From: Xenorhabdus beddingii
GTDB taxonomy: Bacteria > Pseudomonadota > Gammaproteobacteria > Enterobacterales > Enterobacteriaceae
Assembly: GCF_002127545.1 (NCBI RefSeq)
Contig: NZ_MUBK01000002.1
Coordinates: forward strand, 186,001 to 250,000
Length of the DNA: 64,000 bases
Reading direction: 5' to 3'
The first letter of the stretch is position 1; every line of letters starts with the position of its first letter. Under the pieces are notes generated by a model, which searched no databases, was not told where the DNA came from, and saw nothing but the letters and a program-made list of their open reading frames with translations. Shown here piece by piece: positions 52,103 to 60,819 of the stretch. Position numbers and translations under genes: made by a program.

Positions 52103-52684
52103 TCATGCGACGGCTGAAGATGTTGGGATAGTTTCTTTTTCCACTATTGAGGTGGTTTCTGTTATGGCTTGTTTTTCTGTTATGGACTGTTTTTCTGCTA
52201 TCGATTGAATCGTATGGCTTAATATAGCAGGGTCATGGGTAAAATCATTCAGAGGGATATGATGAACCTGAGCAATAATTGACAGACCTTTTAGCAAATG
52301 GCTGGCTGAGTCATCAAAGGGTTTTTCGGTTACCAATATAATTGGACGCTTTAAGGCAGAGGCCCAGCCCAATTCGATATGAGTACCATCTGTTCTTATT
52401 AATTTTTTCTGTTGTGGGCAAACGGGTAAAATGGCGACAAAAATATCGCATTGTTCCATCCATTGTCGATCTCGTTGAGAAACTTCTTCAGGTGTAAATA
52501 GATGTGTTGTTTCTCCAAATTGCTCTGTACGATGGGCTGAAAAAACTTCTGCACCAAGCGATTCTAACTGATGAATGGCAGATTTGAGATGAACTTGTAA
52601 ATGATTATCTAGTGCCTTGAGTTTTAGTGCGTGTTGAATCGGACCACCAATAAATACCTTAAGATCAGAAAATATTATGGACAT
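52103..52684 (-). CDS. Nucleoside 2-deoxyribosyltransferase-like protein
   Basis: The 193-residue protein resembles the nucleoside 2-deoxyribosyltransferase family: an N-terminal VFIGGPI strand, the motif RDRQWMEQCDIFVAIL and DGTHIELGWASALKRPIILV, in which Glu104 is the candidate nucleophile. The family exchanges or hydrolyses N-glycosidic bonds of (deoxy)nucleosides and nucleotides. The start is the ATG at 52684 with GAGAGG upstream. The C-terminal 25 residues are a repetitive tail (ITEKQ-type repeats) encoded by an 18-base tandem repeat. It may belong functionally to the adjacent operon, from which it is separated only by an ERIC pair. The exact substrate is unknown. Confidence 0.68.
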   Translation of the reverse strand: MSIIFSDLKVFIGGPIQHALKLKALDNHLQVHLKSAIHQLESLGAEVFSAHRTEQFGETTHLFTPEEVSQRDRQWMEQCDIFVAILPVCPQQKKLIRTDGTHIELGWASALKRPIILVTEKPFDDSASHLLKGLSIIAQVHHIPLNDFTHDPAILSHTIQSIAEKQSITEKQAITETTSIVEKETIPTSSAVA

Positions 52685-52711
52685 AGGGTCGCCTCTCATA
52701 GTCATAAGATC

Positions 52712-52838
52712 TATACCCGTCATACTTCAAGCTGCCTCTTTGTTGGCTGCACTCACTCACCCCGGTCACATAGTTAGCTATGCTCCCGGGGATGAGCTCC
52801 CTTGCCGCCGCGATGCAACTCGAATTATTTTGGGTATA
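52712..52838 (-). repeat. ERIC element, 127 bp
   Basis: This is a 127-base copy in opposite orientation to that at 36251-36377, with termini TATACCC and GGGTATA. It abuts the longer copy on its right through a shared GGGTATATACCC junction. Confidence 0.93.
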
Positions 52839-53056
52839 TACCCGTCATATTTCAAGTTGCCTCTACGTTGGCTGCGCTTACTCACCCCGGTCAACCGTTC
52901 TTATAAACATAGCATTATCTATGTTCACGGAATGCTCACGGGGATTAATGAGCGTTTCCTGCCTCTCACCGGAGGACGGCCTTTGGCCGGGCAAATTCGT
53001 TCCCTTGCCGCTGTGATGCAACTCGAATTATTTTAGGTATAATTATTTTGGGTATA
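52837..53056 (-). repeat. ERIC element, long variant, with partial terminal duplication
   Basis: About 205 bases (52837-53041), with the same type of internal insertion as the copy at 36042-36252, then an extra duplicated end AATTATTTTGGGTATA to 53056. The pair sits between the deoxyribosyltransferase-like gene and the glycosyltransferase gene. Confidence 0.85.
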
Positions 53057-53084
53057 ATTATATTTTTTTGTTACATTTCAATTT

Positions 53085-54251
53085 TTAGTTGGGAATCCTA
53101 TTTTCAATATAATCAACAATAATGTCATTTGAATTGCTTTTAACAATATCATGACAAAATTTAGTGTGGTTTGTTTCTTTTGAGAGAAACTGATTGATCA
53201 TATTCATGGCGCGTTTTCTTTCTATAGGATTATTGATAAATAAATCGTTACATTTTTTAATTAACGCCAAACCCTCTTTCTCTGGCAGGTAGGAGGGAAT
53301 ATCGGGGTAACCATATTCAGGTTGCCATAAAAAACCGTATTCGTGGGTATAATAATGTTGAAGGAAAACGTCTAGCTGTAATTGTTGACTATAATTTTGT
53401 GGCGGTAAGAAAAAAACATCTTTATTGAGCGTCATACATTCATAAAATGTTGTCAGTCCTGGGTTAGATAATACCTTACGGGCACGGTCTAATTTTTGCA
53501 GGAAATCTTGCCTTGCAAAACAGCCAATATGAATATGCGGATGCGTTTTGGCAAACCTATTTGCCAGATTGACAATGGTCTTGCCGCCGCCGGCAATAGT
53601 TATGTTGGTTTCATTTTGCAGATTGGGAATAGACAATAACTCCTGGAGGAAATGGTAGTAAAAATCTGTTGTATCGACGTAAACCGTATCAATGCCGCCA
53701 AGAGTGATCAGTACACCTTCTGGTGGAGGGGCATCTAACCTGTATTTTTGTAAAGAGTCAGGTTGTAAAGAGTCAGGAAGAATCGGAGGAATAACTTGAT
53801 AATCGCCCAGTTTGTCATGGAATTTTTCAATGTTACGTTCTATTCCATGGAAATCCTGAATAAATGTTTTTTCGGTTTGGTGCAGATCGACATGGAGATT
53901 ATCCCACATCCAAAATAGCGTATCGATATAGATAATCGGTGTGCCTAGCTGTGCAACAAAATTGATCGAGTTAGGGTTGGTGTTACTAATATATAAACTT
54001 GCGCCTGAAATAAGTTCAGAATAGCGGGAAAGTTCGGTAATAGAGGTGGTATCACATTCATAAATTACGTCAAATGAACTGGATTTTTGACCTAATTGGG
54101 AAGAGGTTAGTGTACCTAACAAAATAAATTGAGTGCCCGGTATTAATTTATTTCGACGCTTTAATTTATCCACCACATTTAATGTGGTGGATATGGGGCC
54201 AAAACAGAATGGATCTGCGTCAAATATAATATATGGAATATTTTTCAACAT
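53085..54251 (-). CDS. GT-B-type glycosyltransferase, putative
   Basis: This 388-residue protein, last in the nine-gene operon, has no signal peptide or clear membrane span. The C-terminal half resembles GT-B nucleotide-sugar enzymes such as MurG/PseG relatives: LITLGG in the linker region, NITIAGGG, then the sugar-nucleotide site LSNPGLTTFYECMTLNKDVFFLPPQ. The N-terminal half (PYIIFDADPFCFGPISTTLNVVDKLKRRN) fits an acceptor-binding Rossmann domain. A short in-frame duplication (LQPDSLQ) lies near residue 163. It probably adds a sugar to the pathway product; acceptor and donor are unknown. Confidence 0.62.
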   Translation of the reverse strand: MLKNIPYIIFDADPFCFGPISTTLNVVDKLKRRNKLIPGTQFILLGTLTSSQLGQKSSSFDVIYECDTTSITELSRYSELISGASLYISNTNPNSINFVAQLGTPIIYIDTLFWMWDNLHVDLHQTEKTFIQDFHGIERNIEKFHDKLGDYQVIPPILPDSLQPDSLQKYRLDAPPPEGVLITLGGIDTVYVDTTDFYYHFLQELLSIPNLQNETNITIAGGGKTIVNLANRFAKTHPHIHIGCFARQDFLQKLDRARKVLSNPGLTTFYECMTLNKDVFFLPPQNYSQQLQLDVFLQHYYTHEYGFLWQPEYGYPDIPSYLPEKEGLALIKKCNDLFINNPIERKRAMNMINQFLSKETNHTKFCHDIVKSNSNDIIVDYIENRIPN

Positions 54252-54260
54252 ATTATTATC

Positions 54261-55346
54261 TCATAAAGGAATGTTTACATTTTCTATGTCAAATTGTTTA
54301 GTATAAGGACAATATACAAAAGTGCTGCCATGCAGGTTATGAAGATGTAATCGCCCGGAAAGGTTCAGATTGTTTGTCATTAAATGAGCCAAGAAAATAT
54401 TGTGTAGATTTTGGTGGGAGATAATAATCCGCATAGAGGACATTGAAAGCTCATCACCAATTTGCATGGCAAAACGATGGATTCTCTCCGCCGCATCCAT
54501 TACTTGCTCTGAATCTTTGAATGGTGAATCAAGAGGGGTATAAAGTAACCGATAGGCATAATCTTCACCATAACGATGCGGAATATCCGCCAGCTTCATG
54601 CCAATAAGTTCTTCTGGAAAGAATTCGCACAGCGCGTCAGTTTCTTGTATTAAGCAAGATTTAGATGCTGAACCGAATGCTTTGGCCGTTTCAAATGCAC
54701 GGCGTTGAGGTGAAGTATAAATATTTTGCCACGGGCGTTTTCCCAGTATTCGTGTACCGATTTCTTCAGCCTGCTTAATTGAAGTGGCATCAAGGGCGAT
54801 CAGATTATCTTCAGGACAGTAATCCAGATGATCAAGCGGAATAATTTGTCCATGCCTGACCCAAAGTATCTTCAGGGGGGGGATGGCACCATGGTAGTGA
54901 ATGCGTTCATTGACTTGATAGCATGAAAGCCCATGAAATTGCCAAAAAAAGTTGGCACTTTTGCCTGCATCTGTCTTCAGGTGAACATATGTTGCCCCAT
55001 GGCGACGTCCCCATTGCAGCATGGCATTCCATAATCCATAACCTAGTTTCTGGCGTTGGTATTCATCCCTGACATAAAATTCAGCAATATTCAGGGTCAC
55101 TTTTTCTGCCCGCTCAAGATACACATTGGCTAACCCCGCCAATTGCCCGGTATTCAGCAACAAAAACAGCCCCCTGTCACCCTGCAAGGTGCGTTGTTCG
55201 AGGGCGGTGTGGTTCTCTTTTGCAATAGCCTCTTCTGATTGATCCCCAAAGACTTCTGGCCAATGGCGTTGAAAATACTCGCCATAAAGGTGAAGAAATG
55301 AATTCCATAAGGGAGATTGAGGGCTAACCTGTTTGAGTTCTAACAT
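54261..55346 (-). CDS. Fusion: GNAT acetyltransferase and histidine phosphatase
   Basis: This 361-residue two-domain protein has residues 1-150 as a GNAT fold, with the acetyl-CoA loop region (VRDEYQRQKLGYGLWNAML) and GATYVHLKTDAGKSANFFWQFHGL. Residues 157-350 form a histidine-phosphatase (phosphoglycerate mutase-like) domain with the RHG motif (His165), the conserved Arg in TSPQRRAFETA and a second catalytic His311 in IIISHQNLHN. I know no well-studied protein with this pairing. The reaction may be N-acylation of an amino group plus phosphate removal from a sugar or alcohol intermediate (inference). It starts one base after the upstream gene ends. Confidence 0.72.
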   Translation of the reverse strand: MLELKQVSPQSPLWNSFLHLYGEYFQRHWPEVFGDQSEEAIAKENHTALEQRTLQGDRGLFLLLNTGQLAGLANVYLERAEKVTLNIAEFYVRDEYQRQKLGYGLWNAMLQWGRRHGATYVHLKTDAGKSANFFWQFHGLSCYQVNERIHYHGAIPPLKILWVRHGQIIPLDHLDYCPEDNLIALDATSIKQAEEIGTRILGKRPWQNIYTSPQRRAFETAKAFGSASKSCLIQETDALCEFFPEELIGMKLADIPHRYGEDYAYRLLYTPLDSPFKDSEQVMDAAERIHRFAMQIGDELSMSSMRIIISHQNLHNIFLAHLMTNNLNLSGRLHLHNLHGSTFVYCPYTKQFDIENVNIPL

Positions 55347-55347
55347 C

Positions 55348-56208
55348 TTACAAACTCCATTCGACTCTTGGTGAACTGAACATCAGCATAACGTTCTTAC
55401 ACCACTGATGATAATTTGAGCTTGGGGGCCTTTTTCCTTGTCCAGGTTCAGCGAGTAACGGCTGAACCCACCCTTGACGTTTAAGTAATGTTTGCAAGGA
55501 GGAGGAGCATTTTTCCCAATTGAGTACAGTACGGTAGGGGCTTGATTGCTGAGGAGCGTATAGCGAAGCATTGCGGATCTCCTCTTCAATGGCATGGGAT
55601 TTTAGACCGTCTGTCAATGCGGAAAATGTTTCGTCCGCCGCAGTATAAAAGACAGTGAAAATATTTCTGACAGAAAGAGGGATAGGCTCCCGGTCTGTTA
55701 GGCAAAGACGTAATGCTCCACCCGTACGGATAAGTTTGTTGCCATTGAAAGAATAATAAGTGGCATGAGCATGCAGGATTTCTGGCAGGCAATTTTTCCT
55801 TCCATAACCCTGCGAAAGGTCTAGGAACACATGAATATTGCAGATCTTTTGCGTTTTTCGCAAAAATTCCATGCATCCCGGATCAATATAACCTAAAGGA
55901 TGGGCGAGCAGTACGGCACAGGGTTGTGGGAGGTCGCTTAGCATTTTCATCATGACTTGAATATCGGCTTGCAAAATCATGCTGGCTTGCTCTGGTGGCA
56001 AAACAGGATAGAATAGCGGCTGCCAATTGGCTGCGTAAACGGATTCGATCATGCTGTGACATATCCATTCCGGCATCAGGCAATAGCCCTGCGGAGCCAC
56101 AGCGTGTAAATCTTCACGGAAAAAGTCTCGTACTGACCCGCCATAGCTCATGATATTTTTTATCGGCATTATCTTGTTCCGATGCAATATATTTCGGTCA
56201 GATATCAT
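55348..56208 (-). CDS. Shortened DegT/AHBA-synthase-like PLP protein
   Basis: This 286-residue protein keeps the central part of the DegT/DnrJ/EryC1 aminotransferase fold. VFLDLSQGYGRK matches the family EDCAQ-type motif of the full-length neighbour, and YSFNGNKLIRTGGALRL matches the Schiff-base lysine region (Lys158). It is about 100 residues shorter than normal, and the GEGG-type loop is altered, so it may be a regulatory or partner subunit, or a diverged enzyme. The ATG overlaps the upstream stop (ATGA), which supports a real gene rather than a decayed copy. Confidence 0.55.
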   Translation of the reverse strand: MISDRNILHRNKIMPIKNIMSYGGSVRDFFREDLHAVAPQGYCLMPEWICHSMIESVYAANWQPLFYPVLPPEQASMILQADIQVMMKMLSDLPQPCAVLLAHPLGYIDPGCMEFLRKTQKICNIHVFLDLSQGYGRKNCLPEILHAHATYYSFNGNKLIRTGGALRLCLTDREPIPLSVRNIFTVFYTAADETFSALTDGLKSHAIEEEIRNASLYAPQQSSPYRTVLNWEKCSSSLQTLLKRQGWVQPLLAEPGQGKRPPSSNYHQWCKNVMLMFSSPRVEWSL

Positions 56209-57584
56209 GGTGTGATCCTGAGATGAAGTCGCTCAATATATTCATTGGCCAATTGGTCATAAAATTCATTTTCTCTGCCCCAGAGATCAACCAGAAGACC
56301 CGTGTAAGGGCAATAGAGCATTTCCAGGTGACTCATCAGGCAATTAATCCCCATTAACATGTCCCGGCCTTGATGGCTGCAACCCCATTTAGCGGCATAC
56401 CATTGACCTGCACCGTTATTGAGCATCAATGACCAAGCACCGGGAGTCCCTTTGTCATCATAAGTGACCGCCAAATGGTATTGGTTACTTTTGGATAACA
56501 GGCCCGGAAGGTATTGGAGGTCTTCACGGTTCAGGCTCCGCATATCACTTTGCTGAGTGGTTTTCCAGCTTTGGGCATCGACATACAGGGCATCTTGCCA
56601 TAGCTGCTCGATATGTCCTGCGGTGCTGTAACGTGTGACAGTATGGTAGGTACGAGCCTTCTTAAGACTGCGTTTTAATCGTGTTGCATGTTGGGTCAAA
56701 AAGTCAGTGACAGTTGTCTTAGAGGGAATATTGACAACGGGAGCCAGCCATTGACTTTCTTCATGGCACTGTAAACCCTGTTGTTGTGCTAAATTATGCA
56801 GGTAGCAATAGGCATGGGATTTAGCATTTAAATATTTAAAGAAAATAGGTTGCTGCTTTAAAAAAGACAATAGCTCTTTTTCTTCTTTAGTTGTAAAGGT
56901 GAAATCGAAGAAAGTATTGCTTTGCCACTGTTGATGGTTTTTTTGCCAAACTAGGTCAACATTCTCAAAACGCTTGAGTTCTGGGTAACGCAGCACTGTC
57001 CCCAAACGCCATAAATGAGAAGTGGTTGGATTGGCAAAAGAGTTCACGGGTGCAGATTGTTGCATAATTGCTTGGCTTATCAGTGCCACAATCCTGTCTG
57101 GTGAATATTTCGAACTATCCAGCAAACATTCATGAGGTAAAGTGTCATCCCACAAATTATCCTGAGCGACTTCCTTAATGCGAGATATAGGCAAACGATC
57201 GGCGATGGCTCGTTCCTGATTACGAATAATGAGCGTTGGTTCCCGTGCAACAAGCCGATAATGCAGAATTCGGATATCTTTTCGCGTAAACAGGGAATGG
57301 ATGGCGTCAATTTCTTCAGGATAAATAAATACCCCATCCAGAATGATCAGGTCACTACCTGCATCAAGGCAATCATCAGCCACCTTTAATAGTCGCAGAG
57401 TATCTTCCATGATAATTTTTTGTGTCAGAGAGGTTCTTGGCTCGACAAAATGATGAAAGGTATCCCATGGCAGATAGGAAACAGTTAACCCCTGCGCCAG
57501 CATGGCCTCTTTCAATTGGTTGCACGTTGTGGATTTGCCACTTGCCGGTGTTCCCCTAACAACAACAATGGTCTTATGCTTCAT
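56205..57584 (-). CDS. Fusion: P-loop kinase and GNAT-6/FemAB-like acyltransferase
   Basis: This 459-residue protein has at its N terminus a small-molecule kinase-like P-loop domain (IVVVRGTPASGKSTTCNQL, Walker A residues 11-19; LIILDGVFIYPEE as Walker B region), similar to zeta-toxin/AAA-type kinases. From about residue 200 the C-terminal part looks like an acyltransferase of the BioF2/GNAT-6 type (HATRLKRSLKKARTYHT, YHLAVTYDDKGTPGAWSLML, then a GTP-like WGCSHQGRDMLMGINCLM helix region). Such domains can use acyl-CoA or aminoacyl-tRNA. It overlaps the upstream gene by 11 bases and the downstream one by ATGA. Confidence 0.6.
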   Translation of the reverse strand: MKHKTIVVVRGTPASGKSTTCNQLKEAMLAQGLTVSYLPWDTFHHFVEPRTSLTQKIIMEDTLRLLKVADDCLDAGSDLIILDGVFIYPEEIDAIHSLFTRKDIRILHYRLVAREPTLIIRNQERAIADRLPISRIKEVAQDNLWDDTLPHECLLDSSKYSPDRIVALISQAIMQQSAPVNSFANPTTSHLWRLGTVLRYPELKRFENVDLVWQKNHQQWQSNTFFDFTFTTKEEKELLSFLKQQPIFFKYLNAKSHAYCYLHNLAQQQGLQCHEESQWLAPVVNIPSKTTVTDFLTQHATRLKRSLKKARTYHTVTRYSTAGHIEQLWQDALYVDAQSWKTTQQSDMRSLNREDLQYLPGLLSKSNQYHLAVTYDDKGTPGAWSLMLNNGAGQWYAAKWGCSHQGRDMLMGINCLMSHLEMLYCPYTGLLVDLWGRENEFYDQLANEYIERLHLRITP

Positions 57585-58425
57585 TACCCAATACCTTTGA
57601 TTGCCAGCCCTGCATAATATCTACAATAGAATGTAGATCAAAGACGGCCTGATAATAATCGTCATGACCAATTTTAGCGGCTCGGTGCATGATCTGCTTT
57701 GCCGTGTGGCGTAACTCGATTTTATGATTGCTATTGCCCAAACACATTTCCTTACCTTGTGTATTTGGGGCTGGGGCGTAAAGCACTATATTGCAATTTT
57801 GCCCAATCGCATGATAGTAAATCTGGATGGCTTTCAGCTGCGTAGTATTTTCGACAAACAGCCCGTGTTCTGGGGAAATCTCAAGTGCTGTCCTGAGAAA
57901 TTCGGGCGTATAAAGAGTAATATTGCGGTAATACACATCCAATATCATCTGTTCTTCATCTGTGCCCTGCGGATAAGTGACATCCGGTTTTTTGGCATAG
58001 AGGCCATATAACTTTGATGCCGGTAAAACAGTCTTAATATGGGGAACTAACCGATCAATCTGTTGGCGAAATTTATCCTCGGATGTATCCACCCAATAAA
58101 TGGGCGGTAAAGGGATATTAAGCTGTTCCAAAGTATAAATAATGCCAGCTTCCAACCATTCCCTCATGGTTTTGTGGTTGGCTTGTTGAGGATTAAAATG
58201 CAATAAATCAGCCATCATAATCGCTTCATGGGACTGAAAATAGAGATAAACGGGAGCATTGTGCTGTGACGCAACGATGGTTGGCAGCACAGAGTCGATC
58301 AAATCCTGTAGTGAAAGCCGGGCAGGAACCCCTTTTGCGTAACAGATGCAAGACCCCCCCAACACATATTGGACAGGCGGATTGTTATCGTTGAATCGGG
58401 TGAAAAAATGATTATCTAATATCAT
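57574..58425 (-). CDS. Unrecognised protein, faintly like a class I aminoacyl-tRNA synthetase
   Basis: This 283-residue soluble protein has no motif I can name with certainty. Two stretches recall tryptophanyl/tyrosyl-tRNA synthetases: DVTYPQGTDEEQMILDVYYRN resembles the amino-acid-binding helix (PVGxDQ...), and GKEMCLGNSNHKIELRHTAKQIMHRA resembles a degenerate KMSKS loop and the following helix. The HIGH motif is not evident. If this reading is right, it could supply an activated amino acid or aminoacyl-tRNA to the neighbouring acyltransferase. The start is the ATG at 58425, which overlaps the DegT stop (ATGA). Confidence 0.35.
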   Translation of the reverse strand: MILDNHFFTRFNDNNPPVQYVLGGSCICYAKGVPARLSLQDLIDSVLPTIVASQHNAPVYLYFQSHEAIMMADLLHFNPQQANHKTMREWLEAGIIYTLEQLNIPLPPIYWVDTSEDKFRQQIDRLVPHIKTVLPASKLYGLYAKKPDVTYPQGTDEEQMILDVYYRNITLYTPEFLRTALEISPEHGLFVENTTQLKAIQIYYHAIGQNCNIVLYAPAPNTQGKEMCLGNSNHKIELRHTAKQIMHRAAKIGHDDYYQAVFDLHSIVDIMQGWQSKVLGNEA

Positions 58426-59570
58426 GATAGGTTTCCTTCCATAACCCACTGTAAGACATCCCCATAAATCACATTATCAATAGGCACGGGCAGGCAAATA
58501 CGGTCACTCACGATGGAATGATGTTTCTCTAATACGGATACCGGGAGTGGATTTTTTTGCAGGCTCCAAGGGAAACGATCAGAGTAGGGAGAAAGCTGAT
58601 TTTTTATAATCGGATGATTAGCCAAATCCCAGGCTTTCCAGTCATACAACCGTATTGAACTGACACTATCTTTGGGTAATTTACTGCGTCTTAACCAGAC
58701 AGATAGCGGCATCGTACCTTCTGGACGTGGAATGACCCAATCACGGGGAAGGTGTTTCAGTATTTCTTGATAACGTTCTATTAACAGAGTGCGAAACTGT
58801 TCGATATTTTCCAACTGATCAATCAGCAATGCAGCTTGTATTTCGTTGAATTTATTGTTGTCACCAAAACCAATACTCTTGCTCCAGTCTGGATAACCCT
58901 CTGTTGTACGTTCGGCTCCGTGATCGGTCATCATGCAGGCATTCATAAACAGTGGATTATTGTTGGCGATCAACAAGCCTCCCTCACCACTGCTGATTAA
59001 TTTGTTGGCTTGAAAACTGAAACAGCCATAAGCACCAAACGTACCTACAGGCTGATTTTGATATTTCACGCCCATAGCTTGCGCGCAATCTTCAATCAGG
59101 TGTACATTATTTTGTTGGCAAATTTGGGCTATTTCAGCGATGGAAGCAGGGGTCCCTTCCAAGTGAACGGTAATGACGGCTAAAGGTTTTTCATCCATCT
59201 GATTTAACGTGTTTTTTAATGCGTCTGGACACATCATGCCATTATCATCAACATCGACGAGAACAGGGATTAATCCGCAACTGAGTACGGCGTTGGCAGT
59301 CGCAATAAATGAGATAGAAGGAATAAGAACCCATTGCCCTATTTTGGGTCTGAGTCCCAGTAAAGCCGCTTTGAGCGCAACCGTACCATTTGTGAGTAAG
59401 ATGGCATGTTGGGTATGCAGGATATTTTGTAACAACTTCTCTGCCTGACGGCAATATTGGTTTTCTGTGGCATATCTGAATACCGCTTTATTATTAAGGA
59501 CAGTTTGCAAACGAGATAGCGCATTATCAGCAATCTTGGTGTTACCGAGATAAGGTCTAAGATATGACAT
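58422..59570 (-). CDS. DegT/DnrJ/EryC1-family PLP aminotransferase
   Basis: This 382-residue protein has the standard length of sugar/cyclitol aminotransferases and AHBA synthases. The PLP-binding aspartate region EDCAQAMGVK (residues 160-169) and the Schiff-base lysine in FSFQANKLISSGEGG (Lys190) are intact. Such enzymes aminate keto-sugars or keto-cyclitols in LPS, aminoglycoside and related pathways. It has an AGGA site seven bases before the ATG and is 34 bases downstream of the transporter gene. A shortened relative lies two genes further on. Confidence 0.88.
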   Translation of the reverse strand: MSYLRPYLGNTKIADNALSRLQTVLNNKAVFRYATENQYCRQAEKLLQNILHTQHAILLTNGTVALKAALLGLRPKIGQWVLIPSISFIATANAVLSCGLIPVLVDVDDNGMMCPDALKNTLNQMDEKPLAVITVHLEGTPASIAEIAQICQQNNVHLIEDCAQAMGVKYQNQPVGTFGAYGCFSFQANKLISSGEGGLLIANNNPLFMNACMMTDHGAERTTEGYPDWSKSIGFGDNNKFNEIQAALLIDQLENIEQFRTLLIERYQEILKHLPRDWVIPRPEGTMPLSVWLRRSKLPKDSVSSIRLYDWKAWDLANHPIIKNQLSPYSDRFPWSLQKNPLPVSVLEKHHSIVSDRICLPVPIDNVIYGDVLQWVMEGNLS

Positions 59571-59604
59571 ATTATTATCCTAATAATGAATATTTTTATT
59601 AAAA

Positions 59605-60819
59605 TCACTTACGCCAATGATGTATCGGAGCCGGTACTTTATTCATTTGAATGATTAAATAAACAGCGATTGCAATCAGTAAAAGTAGGGAGAAGCCAGT
59701 CACAGGTAAAAAATATTGTGTGGAATCCGGCGCAAGGGATACCATGATTGCAGCTATTGGGAATGAAAAGTTCATGGTTACCTGAAATAAAGAAAACAGA
59801 CGGCCTTGTTGCATTTCCAACCCTTTTTGATAAATAATCTTGGTGATTAATACATTGAAATAAATCATTGCAATGTTATAGAGCAAGTAGAAAAAGGATT
59901 TTGCATAAAAAGGCTGTAACTGAAAAAACAAAATACCAAATAAAAACAGACCAATAAATATTGAAATAGGATAACGTTGGATACGATTATCAACGCTTGT
60001 TTTGCTGAGTAATGTGGTACAAAAAATGGGTATCAGGGCGCTGAATAAATAGAATAGGGTGACTAAGCCATAACTTTTGTCCGCTAAACTTCCCATGACA
60101 ACAACGGGTAGGGCTACCATCAAAAATGCATTGGAAAAAAGAGTGAAGACGACAGTAATAGCAAATATTTTATAGTAGCTTTGTTGAAATACAGAACGTA
60201 ACCCAACGGTTAACTGAGATTTTTGCTCTGCTGTGCGCTTGATCTTCATTTTTATCATAAGGTAGCAAACAGAGAAATAAGGAAGCAGGGAAAATAATTT
60301 GATAGCCACAATGGTATCGATTCCTTGCGTAATTCCCAGCAGAGCACCAAATCCAGGGCCAAGGGCTGAAATGAGTGAAGTGGCAATAACAATATAGAGT
60401 GAGACATTCAACTGTTTCCCACCTTGTTGCTCTGCCCAGTCATTGAGTTCATGCCATGCAACACGCGACCACGGAATTTCATAGGCAAAAAGAAATTCCA
60501 ATAATGAAATAAACAAAAGCAGCATAATAGGAGAAAACTCGACGTTACTCAGTAATAACATTAACAATGACAAAGTGCTAAAAATTTCAATCAATAATAT
60601 AACAATGCGAAATTTCCAAATGTCTGGCGAATAATCGATTTTATATCCCCATAACAAAGCACCCATGGAGGTAAAAAGGAATATAATGCCCATATTGGCA
60701 TAATAGCCTGTCATGGGTGTATTCTCAGATAACAGTATATAAGGGTATCCGACCGCAAGAATACTTGAGCCAACGCCATTAATAAATAAAGAAATAAGAA
60801 ACAGATATCTTGTTGTCAT
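59605..60819 (-). CDS. Major facilitator superfamily transporter
   Basis: This 404-residue, strongly hydrophobic protein has about twelve predicted membrane helices in two sets of six, separated by a cytoplasmic charged loop (KMKIKRTAEQKSQL). It is typical in size for an MFS drug- or metabolite-exporter. It overlaps the ATP-grasp gene by ATGA, so it is an integral member of the operon and a likely exporter of, and self-protection against, the product. Confidence 0.8.
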   Translation of the reverse strand: MTTRYLFLISLFINGVGSSILAVGYPYILLSENTPMTGYYANMGIIFLFTSMGALLWGYKIDYSPDIWKFRIVILLIEIFSTLSLLMLLLSNVEFSPIMLLLFISLLEFLFAYEIPWSRVAWHELNDWAEQQGGKQLNVSLYIVIATSLISALGPGFGALLGITQGIDTIVAIKLFSLLPYFSVCYLMIKMKIKRTAEQKSQLTVGLRSVFQQSYYKIFAITVVFTLFSNAFLMVALPVVVMGSLADKSYGLVTLFYLFSALIPIFCTTLLSKTSVDNRIQRYPISIFIGLFLFGILFFQLQPFYAKSFFYLLYNIAMIYFNVLITKIIYQKGLEMQQGRLFSLFQVTMNFSFPIAAIMVSLAPDSTQYFLPVTGFSLLLLIAIAVYLIIQMNKVPAPIHHWRK

